This document shows positions 47,785-57,698 of a DNA stretch of 64,000 nt, one piece after another (within the stretch, counting starts at the first letter, position 1; every line of letters starts with the position of its first letter). Source of the stretch: Chryseobacterium luquanense (GTDB lineage Bacteria > Bacteroidota > Bacteroidia > Flavobacteriales > Weeksellaceae). The notes beneath the pieces are model-generated. The model did not search any database. It worked only from the letters and a program-made list of their open reading frames with translations, and was not told the DNA's origin. The stretch is taken from the NCBI RefSeq assembly GCF_026460945.1, contig NZ_JAOVZV010000005.1:1-64000 (forward strand), in the 5' to 3' direction. Made by a program: the position numbers and the translations under genes.

Positions 47785-50085
47785 ATGAAAACTCAAATAT
47801 TCATTGCAGCACTTTTCTTCAGCGGATTTGCATTTGCCCAAGAGAAAAAAACAGATTCAATAAAAACTCAAAAAATTGAAGAAGTTGTTATGAAAAAACA
47901 AGTCTTCAAAAAACAAAGCGACCGTTTTGTATATGATGTTGCAGCTTCGCCCGTAACTAAAGGAAATACAACTTTTGATCTTTTAAGACAAACTCCTCTT
48001 TTATCTACAACGGATGATAAAACTTTAAAAATAGCAGGAAAAAACAATGCGCTCATTTTCATCAACGGCAGAAAATCTAATATGGATGTCGAATCTCTGG
48101 CTCAGTTTTTAAAAAATACTCCTGCAGAAAATATTCAGAAAATTGAAGTCATTACTGTTCCTGGAAGTGAATTTCAGGTAGAATCTTCTGACGGAATTAT
48201 TAATATCGTTTTGAAAAAGAAAATGAGCGACGGTCTGAACGGAAATATGAGAATGTCGAATTCGCAGAACAAATACAACGGAACCTCAGCAAGTTTTTCT
48301 GCAAACTATAGAAAAGACAAGCTGGGAATCAGTGCAAATCTTTACGGTGGAGAAAATATTCAGGCTCAACATTATATTTTGAGAAACGGTAATAGTTCTT
48401 CATCCAATGAATCGACGGGAAATATCGACGATCCTAACCAATACATCGGCGGTTATGTAAATTTCGATTATCAATTAACCGAAAAAAGTAATCTAGGATT
48501 ATCTTGGAATACAAATGCCAATAAAAGCTATAATTCTACGGTAAATTTGTTTAATACCATCCGTTCTTTAGATCCAAAAACAAATCAGTACAATATCAAT
48601 TACACCAATTCAAGAAATAACGAAGATGCGCGTTCTTACAACAATTCTTTAAACCTGAATTATGAATTGAAAACCGACTCTTTAGGGAGTAAATTGAATG
48701 TAAATGCGGCTTATCTTAATTATAAAAGATTCCAGTTTACAGACAACAAGACTTATTTTGCAGATGCTTTTGGAAATGATTTAAGCTTAGGACAAACTAT
48801 AATTCAAAACCTCCCTCAAAAAATCAACAATTTTTCGGGAATGGTAGATTACATCAAGAAGTTTAAAAATGATTTCACTCTTTCTATTGGTGGAAATTTT
48901 AATAAAACAAAAACAGACAACGATACCAAGAACGATACATACAGAGAAAACCCTGCACCTCCTTTAGAAGCAGAAGAAAATAATCCTAATCATTTCATTT
49001 ATGATGAAAATATTTATGGATTTTATTTAACGGCAGAGAAAAAGTTTTCAGATAAATTTTCAGGGAAAATAGGAACCAGATATGAGATCACCAATAGTTT
49101 GGGAACATCTGATAATGCTGCTCCGGAATACAGAAAAATTGAAAGGGATTACAACAACCTGTTACCTTATGTAAGTTTGAATTATGCCATCAATGATAAA
49201 AACAATATATCCTATGCATTCTCCAGCAGAATGAGAAGACCAAGTTTTTGGGAACTAAATCCTGTGAGAAATATCCTTACAGAAGACAATTATACTCAAA
49301 ACAACCCTTTTGTAAAAGCATCTTCATCTTACAACCAGGAATTAACATACATGTTTAAAAACTCTTATTTCCTGATTTTAAACCACTCATTACTTAAAGA
49401 TGTTATTACGCAGGTTCCTTTGCAGAGAGATATTTTGAAAGACAGAAGAGATGCGGAAGGAAATATTGTGATTGACCCCCTAACCAATCTTCCGATAAAA
49501 GATGCTCACAAACAACTGAGATACATCCGTACCAATTTCGGGGACAAACAGGAGATGTCTGCAATGTTGGGAATGCAAAAGACTTTTTTTAATCAATACC
49601 TCACAACTAACTTCAATATTGGTGTTCAGAGAAATGTAAATAACGGAAGTCTCAGTGTAGACCCCACTTCCGGAGATGTTTTCCCGACTTATGAGAACAA
49701 AATAAGCTCTACAAGTATTTTAATCCAGACCAACAACACCATCCGTTTAGATAAAAAGAAAACCTGGTTTTTAGGCATCAATTATTTCTTCGTAGACAAG
49801 CAGCAAATCGAATTGGGAATGCTTAAAAATCTTTCGAGCCTTGATGTAAGTTTAAAGAAAAACTGGAACGACTGGACCTTTGCTTTAAATCTTACCGATG
49901 TTCTTAGAACTAACATAGTAGAAATTGAAGATTATCAAGCCAACGGAAACTACAACTATGTAAGAAATGACCAATTCAGAAGAGGCGGAACTTTCAGCAT
50001 CACTTACAACTTCGGAAACCAAAAAGTGAAGAAAGTAAGAGACATTGAAGGTGCATCAGATGCCATTAAAAGCAGAACACGTTAA
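47785..50085 (+). CDS. TonB-dependent receptor-like outer-membrane beta-barrel protein
   Basis: 766 residues: signal peptide (1-18, ending FAFAQ), a plug-like region (about 55-150, KGNTTFDLLRQTPLLS, LKIAGKNNALIFINGRKS, IQKIEVITVPGSEF) and a large beta-barrel ending in FSITYNFGN. It resembles the outer-membrane beta-barrel family with a TonB plug but lacks the N-terminal carboxypeptidase-like extension. The substrate cannot be named; no partner SusD or regulator is near. A rho-independent terminator follows at 50119. Confidence 0.85.
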   Translation: MKTQIFIAALFFSGFAFAQEKKTDSIKTQKIEEVVMKKQVFKKQSDRFVYDVAASPVTKGNTTFDLLRQTPLLSTTDDKTLKIAGKNNALIFINGRKSNMDVESLAQFLKNTPAENIQKIEVITVPGSEFQVESSDGIINIVLKKKMSDGLNGNMRMSNSQNKYNGTSASFSANYRKDKLGISANLYGGENIQAQHYILRNGNSSSSNESTGNIDDPNQYIGGYVNFDYQLTEKSNLGLSWNTNANKSYNSTVNLFNTIRSLDPKTNQYNINYTNSRNNEDARSYNNSLNLNYELKTDSLGSKLNVNAAYLNYKRFQFTDNKTYFADAFGNDLSLGQTIIQNLPQKINNFSGMVDYIKKFKNDFTLSIGGNFNKTKTDNDTKNDTYRENPAPPLEAEENNPNHFIYDENIYGFYLTAEKKFSDKFSGKIGTRYEITNSLGTSDNAAPEYRKIERDYNNLLPYVSLNYAINDKNNISYAFSSRMRRPSFWELNPVRNILTEDNYTQNNPFVKASSSYNQELTYMFKNSYFLILNHSLLKDVITQVPLQRDILKDRRDAEGNIVIDPLTNLPIKDAHKQLRYIRTNFGDKQEMSAMLGMQKTFFNQYLTTNFNIGVQRNVNNGSLSVDPTSGDVFPTYENKISSTSILIQTNNTIRLDKKKTWFLGINYFFVDKQQIELGMLKNLSSLDVSLKKNWNDWTFALNLTDVLRTNIVEIEDYQANGNYNYVRNDQFRRGGTFSITYNFGNQKVKKVRDIEGASDAIKSRTR

Positions 50086-50118
50086 CATTCAATCTTCATA
50101 TACATTTATTTTGTACAG

Positions 50119-50150
50119 AAACCCGCCGAGAAATTGGCGGGTTTCGATTT
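50119..50150 (+). terminator. Intrinsic terminator after the receptor gene
   Basis: Perfect stem AACCCGCC / GGCGGGTT with an 8-nt loop and T-rich tail. Confidence 0.85.
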
Positions 50151-50211
50151 GTATTACACTTTTAGTATAAAAAAAACTGCTTAACTTTAGTTTAATAGCT
50201 GCGCAGGTTTT

Positions 50212-50255
50212 GCTTAACTCTTGCTTAGAAGTTGCTCAACTCTTGCTTAGAAGTT
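50212..50255. repeat. 22-bp tandem repeat, two copies
   Basis: Two adjacent 22-base copies differ at one base (GCTTAACTC... and GCTCAACTC...TTAGAAGTT). Located between two convergent genes; function unknown. Confidence 0.8.
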
Positions 50256-50303
50256 AAGTAATTCCACACAGGAGATGAAATTATCATAATTACAGTATAA
50301 ATT

Positions 50304-52061
50304 TTACTCAGATTTCACAACCTCCGTTCTCTCAGAAATTCCATTCGCATTGAATGCTTCAATCTGGAAATAATAAGAATCTACTCTATCTGCTCCGGTA
50401 AAGAAATACTCATTTTTACCGTAAACCATGATGCTTCCGTATAATTTTTCCGGAGATTTTCCCCAGTAAATAACGTAACCGTCAGCTTCTGAGTTCTGCT
50501 GCCACTTCATCCAGATACTTCTTCTTTCACCATATTTTTTGGCATCAGCTCTCAACGGAACAAAGTTCTGAACTTTCGCAGGTTTTGCTCCCGCTCCTTT
50601 TCCGAATACTCTGAAACCGCTTAAGGCAAACTTCCCTGTAGGCATTTTCAGGTTTTCCATTTTTAAATATCTTGCTGAGGCTGGTTTTTCAAGTTCTACG
50701 TAATCATGAGGAACGTCTTTGGTATTTTTGCTTTTATCGACAATCACTTTCCATTTTTTTCCGTCATTGGATCCGTAGATTTTATACTGATGCATTTTGC
50801 CTTCTGTTTTTCCCATAAACTCAACATCCTGATCGGCATAATTGATTTGAATGGCATTAATCGTCGAAACTTCTCCTAAATCTGTCTGAAACCATTCACC
50901 CGAATTTCCAGTTTTTGCACTCCAATATGTTTTAATATCTTCATCGACTGCGTTATTTGAATGATAACCTCCTAAAGTCGAAGAAACCTGAACCGGTTTA
51001 TTATAATTCAGCAACATCCAACCCGTGAAAAGCCCTTTCGAGAAATCTTTTCCCTGCGCAAATTGCGGTAGTAAAGTCGGATAATCGCCATAAGCCGTGT
51101 TGGTATACATCACATCATCTTTATCAAAACCAGCAGGCCAGATTCCCAAACGTCTTTCGAAATTATTTTTAGTGGAAATAAAAATGGTTGAAACGTGCCA
51201 CCAGTTTTTAAAGTTGTCTTCGAATGTTGCTCCGTGTCCCGCCCCTCTCGCAAAACCTCCCGGCTTATAAGAAAACGGATTGTGCTGTTGATATTCGTAG
51301 CCTTCTAAAGGATTTTTTGAAACATACACTCCATCAGAATAGCCACTAAATTCTGTTGCCGGAGCACCATACTGCATATAATATTTGTCTTTATACTTCG
51401 TCACCCAAGCTCCTTCCACAAAAGGCTGCAGAAAAACATTATCATTATATTCCCCAAATCTTTCCCAACCGTGATCTTCTGGTTTTAGTCTTAAAATTGG
51501 TTTTACAAAACCTTCAGACTGCAAGTTTTTTACTTTAACTTCTGTTCCTAAAAGTGGCCATTCGTTGCTTGATCCCCAATATAAATACAGTTTGTTTTTA
51601 TCTTCATCATAATGGAATGCAGGATCCCAAGCTCCAACTTTCAGCGTATCAACTGCAATCTTCCAATCATCTACACTAGGATTGGTAGATTTCCAAATCG
51701 GGAAATCAGATTCCCAGGTTGAGCCGTAAACGTATAAGGTATCTTTCATAGCCCAAATCGCAGGAGCGTTCAAATCGTGGGTGTATTTATTGTCTCTAAG
51801 GAATTTTCTTTTCACAAATTTCCAATCGAGCATATTGTCGCTGTGCCAATATCCTTCTTGATTCGTTGAAAAAAGAAACAGTTTTTTCTGAAAATTTACA
51901 ATCACAGGATCTGCCGTTGCACGGTGTTTTCCCTGTTTTGAAAACACTTCAAAAGGTGTGTAACCGTAATCGATATTGATAGGATTGCAATAGGTTTTTT
52001 GCTGAGAAAAAGAGACTATTGAAAGCAAAATCCCCAGACTTATAGATAACTTTTTTATCAT
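50304..52061 (-). CDS. Family 43-like glycoside hydrolase with discoidin and fibronectin-like domains
   Basis: 585 residues from MIKKLSISLGI, with a signal peptide (about 20 residues). The GH43-like five-bladed propeller covers 25-345 (TADPVIVNFQKKLFLFSTNQEG with the catalytic Asp, LYLYWGSSNEW, EGAWVTKYKDKYYMQYG with an acid Glu). A discoidin (F5/8C) carbohydrate-binding module follows (about 350-480) and a fibronectin III-like tail to the end. It probably cleaves plant or surface polysaccharide outside the cytoplasm. No PUL partner is visible. Confidence 0.85.
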   Translation of the reverse strand: MIKKLSISLGILLSIVSFSQQKTYCNPINIDYGYTPFEVFSKQGKHRATADPVIVNFQKKLFLFSTNQEGYWHSDNMLDWKFVKRKFLRDNKYTHDLNAPAIWAMKDTLYVYGSTWESDFPIWKSTNPSVDDWKIAVDTLKVGAWDPAFHYDEDKNKLYLYWGSSNEWPLLGTEVKVKNLQSEGFVKPILRLKPEDHGWERFGEYNDNVFLQPFVEGAWVTKYKDKYYMQYGAPATEFSGYSDGVYVSKNPLEGYEYQQHNPFSYKPGGFARGAGHGATFEDNFKNWWHVSTIFISTKNNFERRLGIWPAGFDKDDVMYTNTAYGDYPTLLPQFAQGKDFSKGLFTGWMLLNYNKPVQVSSTLGGYHSNNAVDEDIKTYWSAKTGNSGEWFQTDLGEVSTINAIQINYADQDVEFMGKTEGKMHQYKIYGSNDGKKWKVIVDKSKNTKDVPHDYVELEKPASARYLKMENLKMPTGKFALSGFRVFGKGAGAKPAKVQNFVPLRADAKKYGERRSIWMKWQQNSEADGYVIYWGKSPEKLYGSIMVYGKNEYFFTGADRVDSYYFQIEAFNANGISERTEVVKSE

Positions 52062-52179
52062 AACAATGTTTTTCAATGCTACAAATTTAGCCTAATTTTT
52101 GGAAGTGGTTTTAGTAGACTATTGACTTTGTTATTAATTGACTACAATTCGCGAAATTTTAAACTAGGTCTTCTATAAA

Positions 52180-52212
52180 AACACAAAACCCATCATATTG
52201 CGATGGGTTTAT
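52180..52212 (-). terminator. Terminator at the end of the RHS cassette array
   Basis: Perfect stem AAACCCATC / GATGGGTTT with a 7-nt loop; T-rich tail on the minus strand. Confidence 0.85.
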
Positions 52213-52220
52213 TTGTTTAT

Positions 52221-52254
52221 CAGCTCAAAGTCACAGACTTTGCGCAGCGGGAGC
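52221..52254. repeat. Hairpin plus GCGGGAGC element, copy 1
   Basis: CAAAG-TCACAGA-CTTTG followed by CGCAGCGGGAGC. It lies just between the last immunity gene stop and the terminator, as does copy 2. Confidence 0.6.
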
Positions 52255-52262
52255 AAAGGGAA

Positions 52263-52793
52263 TCATTCTATGTAATTCTTAGATATTTTCACTCCTTTCT
52301 TTTCCAAGATATTTTTAATTTCTTTAGATTTCTCCTCAGGTAAAATTTCTATTATTTCACTATTTGAGTCTATTATCAGATTCCAATAATCATGATTATA
52401 AGAATAGGGCAATTTTGCTAAATTGAAATTTTCATACGGTATCTCAAAGTCTTTAAATGCATACTCTAGAATATCTGATTTATTTAATGATTTATCAATC
52501 GCTATTTTATACTTATTCATTGAATAAACCTTGGAATAATTAAAATTCACTAAAAGATTGGGATTTATAAAATAAAAACTTACGCTTATATTTTTATCTT
52601 TATCATTAGCACTGTTTGCTCCAATTATTATAATGTTCTTTTTATTATCAATCGTAGCATTTTCATTTTTATACTTTATGTAGCTTTCAACTGAATTAAT
52701 AATAATATTTTTTGTTTCCTTATAATTCTGACTTTTACATGATATTGTTAAGAAAAAAAGTAAAAGAAAAAAGGGTGTACGTAGTTTATTCAT
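52263..52793 (-). CDS. Lipoprotein, putative immunity protein of tip 7
   Basis: 176 residues with a lipoprotein signal (FLTISC, near residue 19) and an AT-rich, Asn/Lys/Ile-rich body without known motifs. It starts 3 bp past the stop of the upstream RHS/JAB-tip gene, the usual toxin-immunity arrangement. Immunity function is inferred from position alone. As a lipoprotein it would act in the periplasm. Confidence 0.55.
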   Translation of the reverse strand: MNKLRTPFFLLLFFLTISCKSQNYKETKNIIINSVESYIKYKNENATIDNKKNIIIIGANSANDKDKNISVSFYFINPNLLVNFNYSKVYSMNKYKIAIDKSLNKSDILEYAFKDFEIPYENFNLAKLPYSYNHDYWNLIIDSNSEIIEILPEEKSKEIKNILEKKGVKISKNYIE

Positions 52794-52796
52794 AAT

Positions 52797-54725
52797 TTAT
52801 TTTTTGTTTGCTCCAACAAATGTCGCATTATTTCCATCATACTTTATATAACCTTTACCTGGTGATGGATATTTCCATGATGAGTAGACATGTAATGCAT
52901 TAAATTTTTCTCGTCCACCCATTAAATAATCTCCTGAGCCTGTAACTATTTTATAAAAAGATGGAGTTGCAGCTCCTCTAAAACTTGCGCTAAAACCACT
53001 TGGAGCAATATTAGACCCAAAAGGATGTGAGTGATCATAATTAATACCAGAAGTTTCACTTATGATATGAAACGAATTACCTCCTAAATTCAAATGTGGT
53101 ATTACGTAATATGAACTAATACTTTCATTTGCTGAATGATTAGTTCCAATTATATTTGAAGAAAATCCATCTGAGAAAGAAAACTCATCTCTAGTAAATT
53201 CAACTCCTGTATTTTCTGCCGCAAATTCAAAAAACTGTTGGGCAACATCATTATTATCTATCTTTAAATAAGAATATTCGGTTCCTCCTGGCACACCATC
53301 ATGACCAGGAGTTTCAAATGGTAAAGTTTTTTGACCTCCAATTTGAGAATCACCCGTTGGATTTTTATCTGATACATTTGTTCGGTCAATTTTTATTGAC
53401 GCAGAGCCATCTTCGTTTGTAATTGTATCATAAGGATTATTATCTGGAGTACGTTCTATTTTTCCGTTATTCATGATTTTGATGATATCTTTTCTTTGGC
53501 TATATTCATCGGTACTTGCTCTCATTCCATCAGGATCAATAAATCTAATAGGATTATTCATTACATAATTATAAGGAGTCCATCTTCTGTATTTTTCTGC
53601 TAGTGGATCTATTACACCCCATCTTCCAATATCGGGCATATACATCCTTGCACCATAATCATACATTCCCGTCTCTTGCAACTCTTTACCGTTGTACTTA
53701 TACTGATAATTATTTAATGTAGTCCCCGCATAATTATGCATTAATCCGAAAGGATAATAATTATTCACTTCTACCACTTCTCCCGGTACCCAATCATTAA
53801 AGCATGCAATATTACCGTCTCCCATATCTTCGCAATGCTGTACACTCAAATCTCTAGGCTGAATGAAATTATCTCCATTAGAATCCGAATAACCTATTCT
53901 CACATTTCCCAAATGATCAACATAATTGTAAATATACTGATTCTTTTCAAAATCAAAATATCCTTCGGAAGTTGGTACAAATTTTAACACAGGTGTTAGT
54001 ACGCTGAAGCCATTTTTATTATCATATTGGAAGCCATCTAAATAATCAGTTTCAGAGTTTGAAAAAACATTTCCGGTGGATATTGTTTTTTTAAGCTTAG
54101 TACCATCGGCTCTGTAAGTATATGAAGATATATTAGTTCTTCTTCCACTTCCTCTCGCAATTTGAGAAGGTAAGTTCAAATAATTATATATAATCGCATT
54201 AATGCCTTTGTCTAAATGCTTGGTCATGTTACCGTTTCCATCTGATAGATTATTATCATATTCTATTGTATTATGAGATGCTAAATACGGATAACCATTG
54301 CTGTTTCCAATCTGCTCTTCGGTAACTTTTGTAAGTCTGTTACCCATATAGTCGTATTTCAGATTATCAATACGCATTGCTGTATTACTTCCGGGTGCAA
54401 GTCCTTCTGAGCGCTGAAGCCTTGTGATATTTCCGTTAAGATCATATTCTAATCTTTCATAATATTCTTGCGCATTTTCGGCACCTGCCTTTTGATAGAA
54501 ACCTGCATTAAGCCTGTTTAGATTATCATACACATAGCCGTATCTCTTGAGTGGTTCATTTTCTTCTGTTAGAGTTTTCCATGAAATTTCGGCAATATTT
54601 CCGTTATACTTTGGCTTAACTAAAAGTGATGGAAAGTCTGAATGGGGTATGGATAAGCCTTCTACTTGGTTGTAATTTATTTTATAACCAAAAAGATCAG
54701 TTCCTAAATCAGCAGGGGAAGACAA
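52797..54725 (-). CDS. RHS core fragment with JAB-like C-terminal tip (tip 7)
   Basis: 642 residues, the longest RHS copy. It carries YD-type repeats (RYGYVYDNLNRLNAGFYQ, LEYDLNGNITRLQ) and the core [33 protein letters not shown], and ends the core at FIDPDGM (about residue 400). The tip shows FAAENTGVEFTRDEF and YDHSHPFGSN...PSGF, like JAB-type toxins. The listed start is a TTG; homology is cut there by a transposase-like remnant, so it is a 5'-truncated orphan without a secretion signal. Confidence 0.75.
   Translation of the reverse strand: MSSPADLGTDLFGYKINYNQVEGLSIPHSDFPSLLVKPKYNGNIAEISWKTLTEENEPLKRYGYVYDNLNRLNAGFYQKAGAENAQEYYERLEYDLNGNITRLQRSEGLAPGSNTAMRIDNLKYDYMGNRLTKVTEEQIGNSNGYPYLASHNTIEYDNNLSDGNGNMTKHLDKGINAIIYNYLNLPSQIARGSGRRTNISSYTYRADGTKLKKTISTGNVFSNSETDYLDGFQYDNKNGFSVLTPVLKFVPTSEGYFDFEKNQYIYNYVDHLGNVRIGYSDSNGDNFIQPRDLSVQHCEDMGDGNIACFNDWVPGEVVEVNNYYPFGLMHNYAGTTLNNYQYKYNGKELQETGMYDYGARMYMPDIGRWGVIDPLAEKYRRWTPYNYVMNNPIRFIDPDGMRASTDEYSQRKDIIKIMNNGKIERTPDNNPYDTITNEDGSASIKIDRTNVSDKNPTGDSQIGGQKTLPFETPGHDGVPGGTEYSYLKIDNNDVAQQFFEFAAENTGVEFTRDEFSFSDGFSSNIIGTNHSANESISSYYVIPHLNLGGNSFHIISETSGINYDHSHPFGSNIAPSGFSASFRGAATPSFYKIVTGSGDYLMGGREKFNALHVYSSWKYPSPGKGYIKYDGNNATFVGANKK
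53525..53709 (-). repeat. RHS core direct repeat, copy in tip 7
   Basis: About 185 bp encoding [18 protein letters not shown] to FIDPDGM. The six repeats at 53525, 56052, 57489, 58718, 59938 and 62589 are similar and lie in the same orientation. The similarity falls abruptly after the PDG codons. Confidence 0.8.
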
Positions 54726-54810
54726 AAACGCAATCTACCGTATTATTGATGGGATGCTCACAAAATCTAAATTTAAAGACTTCTTTAATAAAAATGTAGC
54801 CGCTTTATAA
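54721..54810 (+). pseudogene. Transposase-like C-terminal remnant on the opposite strand
   Basis: 29 codons open in the plus strand: DKNAIYRIIDGMLTK, then SKFKDFFNKNVAAL and TAA. It begins exactly where RHS homology of the opposite gene is lost. The sequence resembles the C-terminus of a Bacteroidetes insertion-sequence transposase, but I cannot name the family. It appears to be a scar of an insertion that truncated the RHS gene. Confidence 0.45.
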
Positions 54811-54845
54811 ACATAAAACCTCGCATTTTGCGAGGTTTTATGTTT
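54809..54845. terminator. Bidirectional hairpin terminator
   Basis: Perfect 15-bp stem ACATAAAACCTCGCA / TGCGAGGTTTTATGT with a 3-nt loop; ends the tip 6/immunity 6 transcript. Confidence 0.85.
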
Positions 54846-54849
54846 ATCT

Positions 54850-54882
54850 GCTACGAAGGTTACAAACTTCGCAGAGCGGGGA
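54850..54882. repeat. Hairpin plus GAGCGGGG element, copy 2
   Basis: CGAAG-GTTACAAA-CTTCG followed by CAGAGCGGGG; same position relative to immunity stop and terminator as copy 1. Confidence 0.6.
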
Positions 54883-54899
54883 AAATATCAACGTCAGTT

Positions 54900-55394
54900 T
54901 TAATTACAATCATAAGGGGAGCATTTTTCTAAGTCGCCGTCACGATTAAAAGTAATAGTCCATGATTTAGGATCATAACCATCATCAATAACTGTCGTAT
55001 CAAAGTGAGATTGTTTATTTATTTTGAAAGAACTTAATGTTTTGGGATTACTATTCTTATTAAAAATGTAAAATATTTTATTTGATTTTTTATACACCTC
55101 ATAATCCTTACTAAATTCATTTATTTGATTTACACTTTCAAACCTATAAATTGTAATTGTAATACCATCATGAGTATAATCTGTCGCATTATCATTGTGT
55201 ATCTCTGTTATATTGGGATATTCTTGAAAGTATAAAGCAAAAATAGAATTATCAATTTTTACATTAGCTTTATTAGAAAACTGATTGATAATTTTATCAG
55301 TTAGCTTATTGTCACTTAATGATTTAATTGTTTTTTGTTGAGCTTTACAAGAATTTATTAAAATCAGAGCAATAATTAAAATTGTATTTTTCAT
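54900..55394 (-). CDS. Lipoprotein, putative immunity protein of tip 6
   Basis: 164 residues with a lipobox (ILINSC, near residue 16) and an Asn/Lys/Ile-rich mature part with no family that I know. The start overlaps the stop of the RHS tip 6 gene by 4 bp (ATGA), which couples translation. Immunity role is from position. Confidence 0.55.
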   Translation of the reverse strand: MKNTILIIALILINSCKAQQKTIKSLSDNKLTDKIINQFSNKANVKIDNSIFALYFQEYPNITEIHNDNATDYTHDGITITIYRFESVNQINEFSKDYEVYKKSNKIFYIFNKNSNPKTLSSFKINKQSHFDTTVIDDGYDPKSWTITFNRDGDLEKCSPYDCN

Positions 55395-56371
55395 TTTGTT
55401 TTTTTACCCTCGTTAGTTATTGAAATAATGCTTTGTCCATCATATTGCACTCTAAGTGCACCTCCTTTATAATTTGGAGCATATAAAAGAAATTTAGCAT
55501 TTGGATAAGCTTGTGCTGCCTTAATATCTCCAGTTGGTAAACCTTTACTAAAATTAAATTTCCCAGTTTCTGCTGAATAGTTTATATTAAATCCGCTTGG
55601 ATTAAATGTAGAAGGATCAAGGTGATTGTGCTCATTTTCTACTAAATTAGCCCCTAAAGATACCACAGGAACTTTATCGCTCTCATGTATAGTACCAACA
55701 AAATTAAACCCCTGGTTTTTATTATTTGTAAATAACGATCTACTAAATTCTACATTTGTATTTTCGGCAAAATAATCAAATGCTTCTTGAGCTTTTTCTT
55801 TTTTACTCCCAAATTTTAAATAATTATAAGTTTTTGTGATAATCTCGTCACCCTCTCTAATATTTACGTCTTTCGATCCCGAATTTTTTGCAACATATCC
55901 TTTTTCTCCAACTTCTACACCGCCGTCATTATTTTCTTTGAGATTTCCGTTATTATCAAAATTCTTCTCGGCATAAATTACATCTGTTTTAGATTCCGCC
56001 ATCCAAGTAAGATTACCTAATTTATCCATTTTGTAAATATCTGTTGCTTCTCTTCCATCCGGATCAATAAATCTTATTGGATTATTAAACGCATAGTTGA
56101 AAGGACTATGTCTCGTCATTTTTTCAGCAAGAGGATCCACCACACCCCATCTTCCAATATCGGGCATATAGAATCTTGCGCCGTAGTCATACATTCCCGT
56201 CTCTTGGAGTTCCTTTCCGTTGTACTTGTAATTCTTATAACTTCCCGTTCCAAAATACGCCTCTTCCTCTGCATTTCTTATAAAGCTCATTCCGAAAGGA
56301 TAGTAATCGTTGCTATCAGTTACTGCAATTTCATTCCCCTCTTTCTTGTTGCTCATTCTCATATTTCCCAA
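55391..56371 (-). CDS. RHS core fragment with JAB-like tip (tip 6)
   Basis: 326 residues, beginning at a TTG shortly inside the RHS core (homology starts upstream, VKTDHLGNMRMS); there is no secretion signal. It carries [29 protein letters not shown], and ends its core at FIDPDGR (near 107). The tip (110-326) has FDYFAENTNVEFSRSLF and NEHNHLDPSTFNPSGF, similar to tip 7, thus a JAB-like toxin. It follows the previous immunity stop (56408) with hardly any gap. Confidence 0.72.
   Translation of the reverse strand: MGNMRMSNKKEGNEIAVTDSNDYYPFGMSFIRNAEEEAYFGTGSYKNYKYNGKELQETGMYDYGARFYMPDIGRWGVVDPLAEKMTRHSPFNYAFNNPIRFIDPDGREATDIYKMDKLGNLTWMAESKTDVIYAEKNFDNNGNLKENNDGGVEVGEKGYVAKNSGSKDVNIREGDEIITKTYNYLKFGSKKEKAQEAFDYFAENTNVEFSRSLFTNNKNQGFNFVGTIHESDKVPVVSLGANLVENEHNHLDPSTFNPSGFNINYSAETGKFNFSKGLPTGDIKAAQAYPNAKFLLYAPNYKGGALRVQYDGQSIISITNEGKKTK
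56052..56231 (-). repeat. RHS core direct repeat, copy in tip 6
   Basis: Copy of the repeat from YKYNGKELQ to FIDPDGR; the nucleotide sequence is close to tip 5. Confidence 0.8.
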
Positions 56372-56407
56372 ATGATCTGTCTTTACGGCTTGTTTATTTT
56401 AATACTT

Positions 56408-56815
56408 TCATTTTGAGATTTTATAGCATAATCCCTCTAAATTTTCAGTAATAAATAAATCTTTTTTAACATTATAATCTTTATCAAACGGGACATAGAT
56501 ACTATTATAAGTAATACCTCCTAAGTTGTGATGTGAGACAAAGTTTTCAGGATATAAGGAGACAAGATTTAATTTATAAATTTGACCAATATTTATTAAG
56601 TTTTTTCTTTTGCACTTATTATTTTTCTTTGATGATGCAATTTTTATAATTTTTGAATTTCTAATAGATACATCGGATTTTTCAGCATAAATTATATAAA
56701 TAGTTTCAAGAGAATCTATCTTTATTATTTTATAATCAACTCCTGATACCATTTTTGAAGTTGGTTTACAAGATATAATTGACATTAAGATGGTTATAAT
56801 TAATATTTTTTTCAT
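56408..56815 (-). CDS. Lipoprotein, putative immunity protein of tip 5
   Basis: 135 residues with a lipobox (MSIISC, near residue 16), then a basic, Lys/Asn/Ile-rich body. It starts 1 bp after the stop of tip 5. No family recognised. Its stop is followed within a few bases by the RHS core of tip 6. Confidence 0.55.
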   Translation of the reverse strand: MKKILIITILMSIISCKPTSKMVSGVDYKIIKIDSLETIYIIYAEKSDVSIRNSKIIKIASSKKNNKCKRKNLINIGQIYKLNLVSLYPENFVSHHNLGGITYNSIYVPFDKDYNVKKDLFITENLEGLCYKISK

Positions 56816-56816
56816 A

Positions 56817-57632
56817 TTAAGGTTGAATTGGAATTATTAAAGGGATTTTATTGCCATTTCTGAATATAGCTTCTCCTCTTCCTGATCTTTCAAGAGTGTT
56901 TGTCTGGTTTCCATCTTTATCATAATAATTAATTTGGAAATTTTCTATAGGCGAAGATTGTGGAGTAGCGCCATAATGAGATAAATTATATATACTAAAA
57001 GGATCTTCACTTTCTTCCTGTGTTGGTATTCCAACGTCTTTCCCTAAAATTCTACTTATTAAAGCTCCCTTATAAGATTCGGTAACTTCATGTAATATAT
57101 CTGCTCCTGGCTTATTAAAATAATTACTAATTAAGCCTAAAACACTAGGATTAACTTCTTGTAATGTTTCTGTAATCGCATCGAAAGAACCATTTTTACT
57201 AAATTGATATCTAGTTTTATTTCCTGAAAAAGCGCCTCCAATATATAAATTCCTTTTTTCTGTTCTATTTGTATTTTCAGCCTTAACATTTACGTTTACA
57301 GAATGATTATCAATAGCATCAACTAATTGTTGTGCATCAGAAGATAATCTTGACTTTGGATTATTTTGGGTATAAGAAACTTTTCCGTTACTATCTTTGC
57401 TTAAAGTTAGTTCAGAAGAAACCGATTTCTGTAATTCCATTAATGCAATCGTGGCAGCTCCTCCTGTAATAGTCACATCTTTTCCCTGTCTTCCATCCGG
57501 ATCAATAAATCTTATTGGATTATTAAACGCATAGTTGAAAGGACTATGACGGGTCATCTTCTCCGCCAGCGGATCTACAACACCCCATCTCCCAATATCC
57601 GGCATATAGAATCTTGCACCGTAATCATACAT
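56817..57632 (-). CDS. RHS core fragment with HExxE-type tip (tip 5)
   Basis: 271 residues from the in-core ATG of MYDYGARF; homologous coding sequence continues upstream to about 57698, right behind the preceding immunity stop. Core ends at FIDPDGR. The tip shows [25 protein letters not shown], and a motif [12 protein letters not shown] with a His 38 positions after the first (LSHYGA). The same motif and spacing occur in tip 3. A metal-dependent peptidase-like toxin is inferred. Confidence 0.68.
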   Translation of the reverse strand: MYDYGARFYMPDIGRWGVVDPLAEKMTRHSPFNYAFNNPIRFIDPDGRQGKDVTITGGAATIALMELQKSVSSELTLSKDSNGKVSYTQNNPKSRLSSDAQQLVDAIDNHSVNVNVKAENTNRTEKRNLYIGGAFSGNKTRYQFSKNGSFDAITETLQEVNPSVLGLISNYFNKPGADILHEVTESYKGALISRILGKDVGIPTQEESEDPFSIYNLSHYGATPQSSPIENFQINYYDKDGNQTNTLERSGRGEAIFRNGNKIPLIIPIQP

Positions 57633-57676
57633 TCCCGTCTCCTGAAGTTCTTTGCCGTTGTACTTGTATTGATAAG
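57489..57676 (-). repeat. RHS core direct repeat, copy in tip 5
   Basis: Same 185-bp repeat; upstream edge about 20 bp past the previous immunity stop. Confidence 0.8.
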
Positions 57677-57698
57677 CAATCTGTGTTGTAGCTATGAA

